Assembly: GCA_018399135.1 (NCBI GenBank)
Contig: JAGYPB010000003.1
Span: 1-64,000 of the forward strand
From: Deltaproteobacteria bacterium
GTDB lineage: Bacteria; Desulfobacterota; Desulfuromonadia; Desulfuromonadales; Geopsychrobacteraceae
Direction: 5' to 3'
Length of the DNA: 64,000 nucleotides
A program made the translations under genes and the position numbers. Below, in pieces: positions 33,304-43,156 of the stretch (within the stretch, counting starts at the first letter, position 1; every line of letters starts with the position of its first letter). A model generated the notes under the pieces. The model was given only the letters and a program-made list of their open reading frames with translations. It was not told the origin of the DNA and did no database searches.

Positions 33304-33817
33304 ATGAAAGCGATTGAATCACAGACCACCAGCCATCTGCTCGATCAGAACACTCTGGCGGAATTTATCCGTCATGCCGGTGAGATAGAGCATCCGCGTG
33401 AGATGATCATCGACGTGCTGCGTGCCATTCAGCTGCATCATGGCTGGGTACCGGATGAAGGGGTCGAGTTGACGGCCTCGATCCTTGGCCTGACTCCGGT
33501 TGAGGTCGAAGAGATTGCCACCTTTTATGACAAGATCTTCCGCCGCCCGGTTGGGTCGTTTAATCATCCATCTGTGGCGTTCTGTCTGTTGCTGAGCCAG
33601 GGCCGAAAAGAAGATTGCTGTTTATCTGCAGAAGGCCCTGAGCATTGAATTTGGTCAGACGACGGAAGATGGACTTTTTACGCTGCTGCCGTCCTGTTGT
33701 CTTGGGTGCTGTGGTATCGCCCCGGCAGTGATGGTCAAGCAACAATTCTACGGGCCTCTGACCCCGGAAAAGGTCGATGAACTGATTGCCACGCTGCGTC
33801 TGGAGGGGTCGGTATGA
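33304..33817 (+). pseudogene. nuoE: NADH-quinone oxidoreductase subunit E, interrupted by a frameshift
   Basis: NuoE binds the N1a [2Fe-2S] cluster of complex I. The N-terminal 84 codons are intact (LAEFIRHAGEIEHPREMIIDVLRAIQ ... TFYDKIFRRPVG), then the frame shifts near 33553. The C-terminal half continues in the +1 frame (IAVYLQKALSIEF, then FTLLPSCCLGCCGIAPAVMV to the stop at 33817, overlapping nuoF). Between them, at about 33570-33605, the expected first Cys pair (C-x4-C) reads WRSVCC followed by a stop. At least one indel and several substitutions are needed to restore it. Given the intact genes on both sides, sequence error is a serious possibility. Confidence 0.85.
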
Positions 33818-35091
33818 GTCAGACTACGCAGCTGTTATTTAAAAATCGGGTTCCCGGAAACACTGCTTTTATCAAGGAATTCAGCGCTAATGGTGGTTAT
33901 CAGGGGCTGAAGACCGCTATGCAGACCATGACTCCTCTCGAAATCCGCGATTTGGTCAAGGCGTCGGCTTTGCGCGGGCGCGGCGGCGCCGGGTTCCCCA
34001 CTGGAGTGAAATGGGGCTTTTTCCCTGCAGATAAGCCGGGGATCAAATATCTGGTGTGTAACTGCGACGAAATGGAACCGGGTACCTATAAAGATGGCGT
34101 CCTGTTACAGGCAGATCCTCACCAGTTGATCGAGGGGATGATCCTTTCGGCCTTTGCCCTGCAGACCCAGGTGGGTTATATCTTCATCCGCTATGCCTAT
34201 GAAAAACAGGCAGAAAATTTGCGCCGCGCTATTGCTGAAGCGACGCAAGCCGGCTACCTTGGCAAAAATATTCTCGGTAGCGGTTTTGATTTTGAACTTC
34301 ATGTCCACGGCAGCGCCGGACGTTATATCCTTGGCGAGGAAACCGCCCTGCTTAATGGTCTTGAGGGGATTCGCCCCAATCCGCGTTTAAAACCCCCCTT
34401 CCCGGCGGTGCGCGGGCTCTTTGGTCAGCCGACGACGGTTAATAACGTCGAAACCCTTGCCAACATTCCCCATATCGTTACCGGCGGGGCCCAGTGGTTC
34501 AAGGATCTGGCCTTGACTACCGATGGCTCGGGGACGAAATTGTTTGGACTGTCGGGGCATCTCAATCGCACCGAGTGTTTTGAATTGCCGGTGGGGATCA
34601 GTCTGCGTGAAGTGGTTGAAACCTATGGTCAGGGGATGTGGAAAAACAAGCAATTCAAGGCGTGTCTGCCCGGTGGTGCCTCGACCCCGTATCTGACCCG
34701 TGAGCATATGGATGTTGCCCTTGATTTTGCCTCGCTGGAAAAGGTCGGTAGCCGTTTCGGTACGGCCGGGGTGACAGCCTTTGATGAAGATACCTGCATG
34801 GTCGCCGTAACCCTTAACCTGATCCGCTTTTTTGCCCGTGAGAGTTGTGGCTGGTGTACCCCATGCCGAGATGGATTGACGATGGTGCGCTGGATCCTGG
34901 AAATGTTTGAATCCGGCAAGGGGACGATTGAACATCTGGAGATGCTTAAAGACCAGCTGAAAAATATCTCCGGCAAGAGCTTCTGTGCCCTGGCAGAAGG
35001 GGCGATGGGGCCGGTTGCCGGTCTGCTGACCCATTTTGAGCAGGAAATTGTTGACCACATTGAGCGCGGACGCTGTCCGTTCAGCAAGTAA
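33814..35091 (+). CDS. nuoF: NADH-quinone oxidoreductase subunit F
   Basis: Carries the NADH site, FMN and cluster N3 of complex I. The 425-residue protein has RGRGGAGFPTGVKW (NADH/FMN glycine-rich loop, residues ~55-68), GSGTKLFGLSG, and the [4Fe-4S] ligands in ESCGWCTPCRDG near residue 350 with the fourth Cys in KSFCALAEG. It overlaps the end of nuoE by four bases. Confidence 0.96.
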   Translation: MSQTTQLLFKNRVPGNTAFIKEFSANGGYQGLKTAMQTMTPLEIRDLVKASALRGRGGAGFPTGVKWGFFPADKPGIKYLVCNCDEMEPGTYKDGVLLQADPHQLIEGMILSAFALQTQVGYIFIRYAYEKQAENLRRAIAEATQAGYLGKNILGSGFDFELHVHGSAGRYILGEETALLNGLEGIRPNPRLKPPFPAVRGLFGQPTTVNNVETLANIPHIVTGGAQWFKDLALTTDGSGTKLFGLSGHLNRTECFELPVGISLREVVETYGQGMWKNKQFKACLPGGASTPYLTREHMDVALDFASLEKVGSRFGTAGVTAFDEDTCMVAVTLNLIRFFARESCGWCTPCRDGLTMVRWILEMFESGKGTIEHLEMLKDQLKNISGKSFCALAEGAMGPVAGLLTHFEQEIVDHIERGRCPFSK

Positions 35092-35101
35092 GAAGTTGAC
35101 T

Positions 35102-37447
35102 ATGCCGACATTGACCATCGACAACCAGACGATTAGCGTTCCCGAAGGGAAGACCATCCTTGAGGCTGCTGAGGCTCTCGGCATCATGGTTCCCCATTTC
35201 TGTTATCACAAGGAGTTAGGTGCCGTTGGAGCATGCCGTATGTGTGCCGTGACGGTTCACACCGGCCCTATGCCCGGCCTGAAAATGGCCTGCCTGATTG
35301 CGGTTGAAGAGGGGATGGTGGTCACCACCGGCGATGATGCGTCAGCGACCTTTCGTGAGCGCGTCGGAGAATGGCTGATGCTCAATCACCCCCACGATTG
35401 TCCGGTCTGTGATGAGGGCGGCGAATGTCAACTGCAGGAGATGACCATCTCCAGTGGCCACGGCATCCGTCGCTATCAGGGGGGAAAGGGCACTTATACC
35501 AATCAGGATCTTGGCCCTTTCATTGCCCAGGAAATGAACCGTTGCATCCAGTGTTATCGTTGTGCGCGTACCTACAAAGATTACTGTGGCGGGCGTGATT
35601 TTGGCGTCATGGGTTCACGTAACCGGGTCTTTTTTGGACGCTTCAAGGAGGGGATGCTGGAAAGTGATTTTTCCGGCAATCTGGTTGATCTGTGCCCAAC
35701 CGGGGTTTTTACTGATCGCACCTTCCGCTTTAAATCTCGAGCATGGGATCTGGAGCAGGCTGATTCCGTTTGCCCACACTGTGGCGTTGGCTGTGCGACT
35801 GTTCCTGGTGGCCGGCTGCGTGAACTGCAACGGGTACAAAGTGGTGATAACTCGCTGGTTAATGCGACCTTTATCTGTGATCGTGGTCGTTTTGGCAGTG
35901 GCTACGCCAATCACCCCGAGCGCCCACGTCAGGCGCGGCAGGGGGATCAGCCTATCAGCGTGGGCGCTGCTCTGACAACCCTTGAAACGCAGATCCGTGC
36001 TGCGATAAAGCACCATGGGCCGGAAGCAGTGCTGCTGGTTGGCTCTGATCGGGCTTCATTGGAAACTAACTGGCTGTTGCAGCGCACTGCCAAACATTTT
36101 GGCTGCCGTGTACCGGTTCTTAATGCCCATCATCATCGTCACCAGACCGCGCAGATGGCGGCTTTCGATTTTTCTGATCAGCTGGCCTCATTGCAGGATA
36201 TTCGTACCAGCGATCTCGTGCTGGTCTGCGGGGTTGATCCCCTTGCTGAAGCGCCCCTTCTGGCGCTGGCCCTGCGCCAGGCGGTACGCAAAGGTGGCCG
36301 GGTGGTGGTGTATGACCCGCGTCCGGTCGAACTGCCCTGTGACTATGATCAGGTAGCTATTGCACCGCTGGCATTACAGGAATTGCTCGCTGATAGTGGT
36401 GCCGAAGGGCGCCATCTGCGTGATCTGATCGGGCAGGCAAAAGCCCCGATCATTGTTGCCGGTGCCGACCTGTTGGGGCCCGTCGGGTTTCAGAAAGTCC
36501 GGAAATGGGCTGAAAAGTCTTCGAATGCAGAACGTCCTTGTCTGATGTATCCGGTGCTGGCTGGAGCTAACAGCTTTGGTACGGCATTGCTGAGTCTGCC
36601 GGAGCAGGATGATCTGTTGACCCGACTTGACAGTGGCAAGGTGAAGATGCTGATTTGCGTGGAAACAGATCCCCTGCTTGAAGCTCCCGACGGCGAGCGT
36701 TTTGCTGCAGCGCTGACTCGTCTTGAGCAGTTGGTTGTACTTGACTATTTGCCGACATCATTGAGTACGCACGCCAATCTGTTTGTCCCGACCTGTCCTC
36801 CGGTCGAAGACAGTGGAACCTTTATCAATAATGAAGGGCGTTTGCGCCGCTTTCAGCAGGTGATCAAGCCGGGGCAGAGCCTCGCTGTGGGTGAACATCC
36901 GTCGCGTGAATTTTCCCTTGATACCCCTGGCAGTGATCCGCAACCGGCAGCCTTGTTATTGCAGCGCCTGATCGGACGGGAGCTGCCCCTGGCAGAACTG
37001 CATCGGCAGCTGGTGCTTGAGCAGCCCCGGCTGGCAGCACTCACCAAACTTAAAGCGGGGGAGGCCGGGTCACGGGTGACCCCCGCCGTAGCTCGTCCGC
37101 AATTTATTGATCAACTGCCTGAACAACCGGTGCAGACCCTTGAACTGGTGGTGTCACCAGCGCGTTATGGAGGAGATCTGTTCAGCCGTTATGCACCTAA
37201 ACTGGAGCCCCGCAAACGACTGCCATGCTTCTATCTGCATCCAGATGAACTACAGAAACATGGGTTGAAAGACGGTGATAACGCCGTTGTCGAGACCGAC
37301 TTCGGCAGTTTCAGATTGTCGGTATGCAGTCAACCCGGCATGGCTGCAGGTTGTGTTCTGGTTGAAAGCAGCGCGGCTTTCCCCCAGTTAATTCCGGGTG
37401 CGGGCTTTAGCTACTGTGTTATTAGCCCGGGAGGTGCCAATGAATGA
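35102..37447 (+). CDS. nuoG: NADH-quinone oxidoreductase subunit G
   Basis: Large iron-sulfur subunit of complex I, 781 residues. The N-terminal ferredoxin-like domain binds [2Fe-2S] (Cys in HFCYHKELGAVGACRMC and ACLIAV), then the His/Cys [4Fe-4S] set (HPHDCPVCDEGGECQLQ), then the ferredoxin-type set around MNRCIQCYRCARTYKD. A Cys set CPHCGVGC (about 222-229) could bind the extra N7-type cluster. The rest is a molybdopterin-oxidoreductase-like domain without the cofactor. The start at 35102 sits at the conserved MPTLTIDNQTI; an earlier start at 35036 lies inside nuoF. It overlaps nuoH. Confidence 0.95.
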   Translation: MPTLTIDNQTISVPEGKTILEAAEALGIMVPHFCYHKELGAVGACRMCAVTVHTGPMPGLKMACLIAVEEGMVVTTGDDASATFRERVGEWLMLNHPHDCPVCDEGGECQLQEMTISSGHGIRRYQGGKGTYTNQDLGPFIAQEMNRCIQCYRCARTYKDYCGGRDFGVMGSRNRVFFGRFKEGMLESDFSGNLVDLCPTGVFTDRTFRFKSRAWDLEQADSVCPHCGVGCATVPGGRLRELQRVQSGDNSLVNATFICDRGRFGSGYANHPERPRQARQGDQPISVGAALTTLETQIRAAIKHHGPEAVLLVGSDRASLETNWLLQRTAKHFGCRVPVLNAHHHRHQTAQMAAFDFSDQLASLQDIRTSDLVLVCGVDPLAEAPLLALALRQAVRKGGRVVVYDPRPVELPCDYDQVAIAPLALQELLADSGAEGRHLRDLIGQAKAPIIVAGADLLGPVGFQKVRKWAEKSSNAERPCLMYPVLAGANSFGTALLSLPEQDDLLTRLDSGKVKMLICVETDPLLEAPDGERFAAALTRLEQLVVLDYLPTSLSTHANLFVPTCPPVEDSGTFINNEGRLRRFQQVIKPGQSLAVGEHPSREFSLDTPGSDPQPAALLLQRLIGRELPLAELHRQLVLEQPRLAALTKLKAGEAGSRVTPAVARPQFIDQLPEQPVQTLELVVSPARYGGDLFSRYAPKLEPRKRLPCFYLHPDELQKHGLKDGDNAVVETDFGSFRLSVCSQPGMAAGCVLVESSAAFPQLIPGAGFSYCVISPGGANE

Positions 37448-38432
37448 AATGCTGGTGACCCTGGCTCTGATTCTGGGAAAACTACTGTTCATTTTTGGTG
37501 TTGTTCTGTTCATGGCGGCCTATCTGGTGCTGGCGGAACGCAAGATTTTGGGGCGTATGCAGCTGCGCTATGGCCCCAACCGGGTTGGCCCTTTTGGGTT
37601 GATGCAACCGCTAGCGGATGTCATCAAGTTGTTGACCAAGGAGGATTTTGTCCCGGCACGAGCCGACAAGTGGTTGTTTTTGATTGCGCCTGGGATTACT
37701 GCCGTCACGGCCCTGTTGGTTTTTGCTGTTATTCCCTTCGGTCCAACTCAGGAAATCTTCGGTCAACAGGTTCCTCTGGTGGTGGTTGATCTGAATATCG
37801 GGGTGCTCTACTTCCTCGGTGTATCGTCCATGGCCGTCTACGGGGTGGTGCTTGGGGGATGGGCTTCGAACTCCAAATATTCCCTGCTTGGCGGGGTTCG
37901 TGGGTTATCGCAGATGGTCAGCTACGAACTCTCTTTGGGTTTGTCGCTGGTGCCGGTGATTATGATGGCCCGGTCATTTTCCTTGACCGATATCGTCATG
38001 GCTCAACAGTCGCTCCCCTTTATGTTGCTTAATCCCGTTGCCTTCGGGGTCTTTTTTATCTGTGTGCTGGCAGAAAGCAATCGTATTCCTTTTGACTTGC
38101 CTGAAGCTGAAAACGAACTGGTTGGCGGCTTTCACACTGAATATTCAGGGATGCGTTTCGGTCTCTTTTTTGTCGGTGAATACATCAATATGGTGGTTCT
38201 CGGTTCGCTGGTGACAGTATTTTTCCTCGGTGGCTGGCACGGCCCGTGGTTGCCGCCGATGCTCTGGTTTTTGCTTAAAGTGCTGGCGGTGTGCGCCATG
38301 TTTATCTGGATTCGCGCCAGCATGCCGCGCCTGCGTTACGATCAATTGATGAATCTGGGTTGGAAAGTCCTTCTGCCCCTGACGCTGGTCAATATTCTGG
38401 TGACCGGCGCTGTCTTGTTGGGATTGGGTTAA
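37440..38432 (+). CDS. nuoH: NADH-quinone oxidoreductase subunit H
   Basis: Membrane subunit at the quinone-entry site of complex I, 330 residues, about eight helices. Conserved features are RKILGRMQLRYGPNRVGPFG (loop near 40-60), GWASNSKYSLLGGVR and ESNRIPFDLPEAENELVGGF, which carry the quinone-channel charges. GGGAGG-like sequence precedes the ATG at 37440, which overlaps the nuoG end by eight bases. Confidence 0.96.
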   Translation: MNEMLVTLALILGKLLFIFGVVLFMAAYLVLAERKILGRMQLRYGPNRVGPFGLMQPLADVIKLLTKEDFVPARADKWLFLIAPGITAVTALLVFAVIPFGPTQEIFGQQVPLVVVDLNIGVLYFLGVSSMAVYGVVLGGWASNSKYSLLGGVRGLSQMVSYELSLGLSLVPVIMMARSFSLTDIVMAQQSLPFMLLNPVAFGVFFICVLAESNRIPFDLPEAENELVGGFHTEYSGMRFGLFFVGEYINMVVLGSLVTVFFLGGWHGPWLPPMLWFLLKVLAVCAMFIWIRASMPRLRYDQLMNLGWKVLLPLTLVNILVTGAVLLGLG

Positions 38433-38436
38433 CAGT

Positions 38437-38967
38437 ATGCATGTTATCAGAGGAATTCGCGGAACCTTTCAGCCCTTCTGGGTAACATTGCGTAATATGT
38501 TCCGTAAGCCGGTGACGATCCAATATCCGGAAGAGAAACAGCAACTCCCTGAACGCTATCGGGCGCGGCTGATCTTGACCCGAGATCCGGACGGGGCCGA
38601 ACGTTGTGTTGCCTGTCATTTATGCAGTGCCGCCTGTCCGGTCGATTGCATCTCCATGCAGGCCGCTGAAGCCGAGGACGGGCGCCGTTATGCCGCCTGG
38701 TTCCGCATCAATTTCACCCGCTGTATTTTTTGCGGACTCTGTACCGAGGCGTGTCCTACGTTGGCGATTCAGGTGACAGCAGATTTTGAACTGGCCGGTC
38801 GTGATCTGCTCAAGTTGGTGTATGAAAAGGAAGATCTGCTGGTCGATCATTGTGGTAACGACAATAGCTACAACTTCTATCGCCAGAGCGGGATCGGCGT
38901 TGCTGCGCCGCGCGGTACCAATCCCGGCGAAACTCCACCGGCGGATGTCAAGGATCTGATGCCATGA
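38437..38967 (+). CDS. nuoI: NADH-quinone oxidoreductase subunit I
   Basis: Carries clusters N6a and N6b that link the chain to N2. The 176-residue protein has two C-x2-C-x2-C-x3-C motifs, CVACHLCSAACP and CIFCGLCTEACP, and the conserved N-terminal helix (FQPFWVTLRNMFRKPVTIQYP) that lies on the membrane arm. Stop overlaps the nuoJ start. Confidence 0.96.
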   Translation: MHVIRGIRGTFQPFWVTLRNMFRKPVTIQYPEEKQQLPERYRARLILTRDPDGAERCVACHLCSAACPVDCISMQAAEAEDGRRYAAWFRINFTRCIFCGLCTEACPTLAIQVTADFELAGRDLLKLVYEKEDLLVDHCGNDNSYNFYRQSGIGVAAPRGTNPGETPPADVKDLMP

Positions 38968-39491
38968 TTGCGACCACCATGTTTTATCTGCTTGGCGCCG
39001 TGGCGCTGGGGGCAACCGGATTGGCCATCATCCAGCGCAACCCGGTCTATGCGGTGATCTATCTGGTCAAGAGCATTTTTGCCCTGGCGCTTATTTTTTA
39101 TCTGTTGGGAGCGCCACTGTTGGCGGCCCTGCAGGTTATTGTCTATGCCGGCGCGATCATGGTGTTGTTTCTGTTTGTGATTATGATGCTCGAGGTCACG
39201 CCAACCAATGCCTCTACGCGTAGCGCCCCAGGCTGGATGCAGTGGGCTCCGGTGCTGTTTCTGACCCTGACCCTGGTTGTCTTAACTTTAGTGTTGATCG
39301 GCCTTGATCCGGCTACGTCAGAAGGTATTCCACGCTGGCATGCCACGCCTCGTGATTTTGGTTATACCCTGTTTAAAGAATACGCTCTGGCGGTCAAGAT
39401 CATTTCTTTTCAGCTCTCCTTTGCCGCGGTTGGGGCTTTCCATGTCGGCATGACCGAGCGCAGACGCGCGCGGCTGGAGGATGCATCATGA
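38964..39491 (+). CDS. nuoJ: NADH-quinone oxidoreductase subunit J
   Basis: Membrane subunit of complex I with five helices, 175 residues. The third-helix region LLAALQVIVYAGAIMVLFLFVIMML, containing the pi-bulge Tyr region, is clearly NuoJ. It overlaps nuoI by four bases and nuoK by four (ATGA). Confidence 0.95.
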   Translation: MIATTMFYLLGAVALGATGLAIIQRNPVYAVIYLVKSIFALALIFYLLGAPLLAALQVIVYAGAIMVLFLFVIMMLEVTPTNASTRSAPGWMQWAPVLFLTLTLVVLTLVLIGLDPATSEGIPRWHATPRDFGYTLFKEYALAVKIISFQLSFAAVGAFHVGMTERRRARLEDAS

Positions 39492-39793
39492 TTGTGCCGA
39501 TGGAACATCTGTTAACTCTTGCGACCCTGCTCTTTGCCCTGGGCCTCGCTTGTGTACTGGTACGGCGCAACCTGATTATGATTCTGATCGGGGTGGAGAT
39601 CATGATTAATTCAGTCGGGCTGGTGCTGGTCGGGGCTTCAGCTTTCTGGCAACAGGTTGATGGCCAGATCATGGTGCTCATCTTGATGGCTATTACTGCT
39701 GCCGAAGTAGCAATTGGTCTGGCGCTGGTGGTTTATCTCCATCAGCAGAAAAAGAGCATTGATGTCGGCATTTTTGATGAGATGAGGGGCTGA
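39488..39793 (+). CDS. nuoK: NADH-quinone oxidoreductase subunit K
   Basis: Small membrane subunit, 101 residues and three helices. The two key helix glutamates are in LIGVEIMINSVGL and ITAAEVAIGLAL; related to MrpC antiporter subunits. Overlaps nuoJ by four bases and nuoL by one (TGATG). Confidence 0.96.
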   Translation: MIVPMEHLLTLATLLFALGLACVLVRRNLIMILIGVEIMINSVGLVLVGASAFWQQVDGQIMVLILMAITAAEVAIGLALVVYLHQQKKSIDVGIFDEMRG

Positions 39794-41628
39794 TGGATAT
39801 TCTTCTGACCCTGATACTGTTACTTCCCCTGGCCGGTGGCGTGATCAATGCCTGTTTAGGTCAACGTCTTCCGCGCCCGGTGCCGGTATTTATTGCCTGC
39901 GGCGCGGTCATCGGCAGTTTCCTCGCCGCTCTCGGCAGTTTTACCCTGGCCACGGGCGAGGGCTATCGGCTGGTGCTGTTTACCTGGCTGAAAAGTGGCA
40001 ATTTCCAGGCCGATGTCGGTTTGCTGTTCGACCCGCTGGCGGCAATTATGACGCTGATGGTCACCGGCGTTGCCAGTTTAATTCACCTTTATGCCGCCGG
40101 TTATATGGAGGATGATTCCGATCAGGTACGCTTTTTTGCCCTGCTGAATCTGTTTGTTTTTGCCATGCTTACCATTGTCCTGGCCGATAACCTGCTGCCG
40201 TTGTTCCTACAAGGTTGGCTTCTGTTCTTACGGTTTAATCGGTTTCTGTATCGCAAAACGGAAAATGCAGACGCGGGCTGCAAGGCCTTTATCGTCACAA
40301 TGGATTAAGGATCTCTTTTTGCCGTGGCGCTTCTGTGGTTGTTTGTCTTGTTTGAACCATCAGCATTGAGGGATCAACGCCCAGGTGGCGGGGTTGGATA
40401 TGACCACTATCACCCTGCTCAGTCTGCTCCTTTTAATCGGCGCCTGTGGTAAGAGTGCAGCTACCGTTGATGAGCTGGCTGCCGGATGCTATGGCTGGCC
40501 CACACCGGTCTCTGCCCTGACATGCAGCGACCATGGTTACCGCCGGGGTTTATCTGTTGTGGCCGCATGTTCCCCCTGGTTTCTGTCGTCCACCGCCATG
40601 GCAGCCATTGCACTACGGTATCGCTACCGCCTTGTGGCGCACCTGCGCTCTGGCGCAAAACGAAATCAAACGGTGCTGGCCTATTCCACCATGAGTCAGG
40701 TCGGCTACGTTTCTGGCGGTCGGGTTGGGCAGCGTCTCGGCGGCGATGTTTCATCTGATCACCCATGCCTTTTTCAAGGCGTTACTCTTATGGCGGCTGG
40801 TTGTGTTATCAATCTGGCCGGTCACGAGAACGACATCCGCCGCATGTGGGTGGTTTGCGCCAGCGCTCTCCCCTGGTGTTCTGGCTGTTTATTGCCGGAC
40901 TCTGGCGCCCGGCTGGGGCACCACTAACCAGCGGATTCTTCTCTAAGGATTTGATTCTGGCAACCGCCTTTGTCCAGGGCGACTGAGTTTCATCAAGGGC
41001 TTTACGGCTTGGGAGTGGCGACTGTGTTACTGACGTCCTTTTATTGTTTCCGGCTGGCCTACCTGGTGTTTGGTGGCGATTATCGTGGCGATGATTTACC
41101 CCATGAGCCTAATGGTTTGATGTTATGGCCACCGGATCCCTTTGGCATTTTTAGGCTTTCCGCCGGCCTGCTCTCAACCTTCCCACCTGTTTGCCGGTGG
41201 TTCCTGGTTTCGGTTGGCTTGGGCGCGAGCAGGATGTGCCGCATCTGACAATTGCTACGGAATACTGTTGATCGGCACGGCGGTAGCGGTTTTTGTCCTA
41301 GGCTGGTTGATGGCTGCTTTGCGCTACCGTAGATATGTTCAACGCCCGGCGTCGGTAGTCAGCGAATTTTTACTCAATGGCTGGCGTGCTGATGATCTGT
41401 TCGATCTATTGCTGGTGAGGCCGTTCATAAAAATTGGGCGCTTCTGGGTTCACAAGGAGTAGAGATCGGGCTGATTGAGGGGGTGCTTGTGGCACTGTCC
41501 GTAGTTGTAACGATCTCGGAACGCGCCTGCGTAGCCTGGGTGCCGGCAAGGTAAACCTTTATCTGCATGGCCTGGTGTGGGGTTTTGTGGTGATTGTCGG
41601 GTGGTTTTTATTGCGCGCCCTGACCTAG
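39793..41628 (+). pseudogene. nuoL: NADH-quinone oxidoreductase subunit L, broken by many small indels
   Basis: NuoL is the distal antiporter-like proton channel of complex I with the lateral helix. Total length (1836 bp, ~612 codons) matches an intact gene. The first ~140 codons read cleanly (DILLTLILLLPLAGGVINACLGQ ... MLTIVLADNLLPLFL). From about 40215 on, recognisable NuoL pieces appear in shifting frames: FLYRKTENADA, GACGKSA, PTPVSAL, LAYSTMSQ, MFHLITHAFFKALL, PLTSGFFSKDLILAT, VATVLLTSFYCFRLAYLVF, NGWRADDLFDLLLVRPF and KVNLYLHGLVWGF, ending at TAG 41628. Many single-base lesions are spread over about 1.4 kb, while nuoK and nuoM on either side are intact. Poor sequence quality is as likely as true loss. 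Confidence 0.85.
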
Positions 41629-41677
41629 AAATTTATCTGATGTTGATATTGCCGGAAAGTAAAGGATAACTGCAATC

Positions 41678-43156
41678 ATGGTGATCGACTTTCCCCTGTT
41701 AAGCCTCTTGCTCTTTACTCCGTTGGCGGGTGCGTTCATGTGTCTGCTCTTTGGGGTGGGGAACAACGCGGCCCCACGTTGGGTAGCCCTGCTAACCGCC
41801 GGCGGCGTGTTTGTTTTTAGTCTGTTGGTGTGTCTGCTGCAGACGCCGAGTGCAGGTTGGTTGCTCTATGAGGACTATCGCTGGATTGAGCAGTTTGGCA
41901 TCCGCTATACCCTGGGACTCGACGGCCTTTCATCGGTACTGATCCTGCTGACGGCTTTTCTGCAGGTGTTGGCGGTTCTGGTTTCCTGGCGTCAGGAACG
42001 TGCTCCCGGTGTCTATTTTGCCCTGTTGCTGGTATTGGAGATGGCAGCCATTGGGGTTTTGCTGGCCCTGGATTTAATTCTTTTCTACCTTTTCTGGGAA
42101 TTAATGCTGATTCCCATGTTCTTTCTTATTGGGGTCTGGGGATATCAGCGCCGTTTTCAGGCTGCGGTGAAGTTTTTTCTTTACACTCTGGTTGGCAGTT
42201 TGTGTCTGCTGCTGGCGGTGATCAGCTTGTATCTGCTGCATGGTGAACAGACCGGCACCTACACCTTTGCTCTTGAAGCGTTAAAACAGACCGAATTGAG
42301 CACAACCCAGGAAATGGTGTTTTTTCTCTGCTTTATGGCGGCCTTTGTGGTCAAAATACCCTTGTTCCCGTTCCACAGTTGGCTGCCCGATGCCCATGCT
42401 GAAGGCCCGGCTGCCGGTTCGGTTGATTTGGCGGGTCTGCTTCTTAAAACCGGGGTCTACGGCATGATCCGCTTTGCCTTTCCGCTTTTTCCGGTTGCCG
42501 CACAAAAAGCCCTTCCATTGCTTGCCGGATTGGCTCTGGTCGGACTTTTCTACGCCGCCTGGGTTGCTTTCCAGCAGGTTGATATCAAACGTATTGTCGC
42601 TTTTTCATCCATCTCGCACATGGGGTTCGTTATTCTTGGCCTCGCAGCCTGGAATCAGACCGCATGGGAGGGGAGTGTGTTGCTGATGGTGAACCATGCG
42701 ATTACTACCGCGGGTCTGTTTGCGGTGGTCGCCATGATCGAGCAACGTACCGGAACCCGTAGCCTCGATCAGTTGGGCGGACTATGGAAAAGTCACCCCA
42801 ATATGTCGGCTTTTTTTCTGCTGTTCTGTATGGCCTCTCTGGGATTGCCGGGATTGGCAAACTTTGCTGGTGAAATATTAATTTTGATTGGAGTTTTTAC
42901 GGTGAAGCCTCTGTGGGCGGTGATCGCGGTAGGAGGCATCCTTTTTTCTGCGGTTTACACTTTGAAACTGGTGCAAGGCACCTTGTGGGGTAGTCATTGT
43001 GAGCCCCATGATAAACGGGATTTGCACTCACGCGAATGGCTGGTGTTGATTCCCCTGGGGGCACTGGTGGTAGCTCTGGGCTGTTACCCGCAACCGGTGC
43101 TTGACCTGCTTCGAGAGCCCCTTGGCTCCTTGTTGCTGGTGGGAGGGATGCCATGA
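41678..43156 (+). CDS. nuoM: NADH-quinone oxidoreductase subunit M
   Basis: Antiporter-like proton-channel subunit of complex I, 492 residues, about 14 helices. The key helix Glu is in LFYLFWELMLIPMFFLIGVWG, the channel Lys in FMAAFVVKIPLFPFHSWLPDAHAEGP, and VDIKRIVAFSSISHMGFV is the broken-helix segment. An AAAGGA site lies 10 bp before the ATG, 49 bp after the nuoL stop. It overlaps nuoN by four bases. Confidence 0.95.
   Translation: MVIDFPLLSLLLFTPLAGAFMCLLFGVGNNAAPRWVALLTAGGVFVFSLLVCLLQTPSAGWLLYEDYRWIEQFGIRYTLGLDGLSSVLILLTAFLQVLAVLVSWRQERAPGVYFALLLVLEMAAIGVLLALDLILFYLFWELMLIPMFFLIGVWGYQRRFQAAVKFFLYTLVGSLCLLLAVISLYLLHGEQTGTYTFALEALKQTELSTTQEMVFFLCFMAAFVVKIPLFPFHSWLPDAHAEGPAAGSVDLAGLLLKTGVYGMIRFAFPLFPVAAQKALPLLAGLALVGLFYAAWVAFQQVDIKRIVAFSSISHMGFVILGLAAWNQTAWEGSVLLMVNHAITTAGLFAVVAMIEQRTGTRSLDQLGGLWKSHPNMSAFFLLFCMASLGLPGLANFAGEILILIGVFTVKPLWAVIAVGGILFSAVYTLKLVQGTLWGSHCEPHDKRDLHSREWLVLIPLGALVVALGCYPQPVLDLLREPLGSLLLVGGMP

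Noticed and set aside
34387..35187. 266-codon minus-strand open frame opposite nuoF
   Set aside because: It is antisense to nuoF and spans its junction with nuoG; composition is that of a shadow frame.
40385..41462. Several small plus-strand ORFs between nuoK and nuoM as separate genes
   Set aside because: Each contains fragments of NuoL in consistent order, so they are pieces of one frameshifted nuoL.
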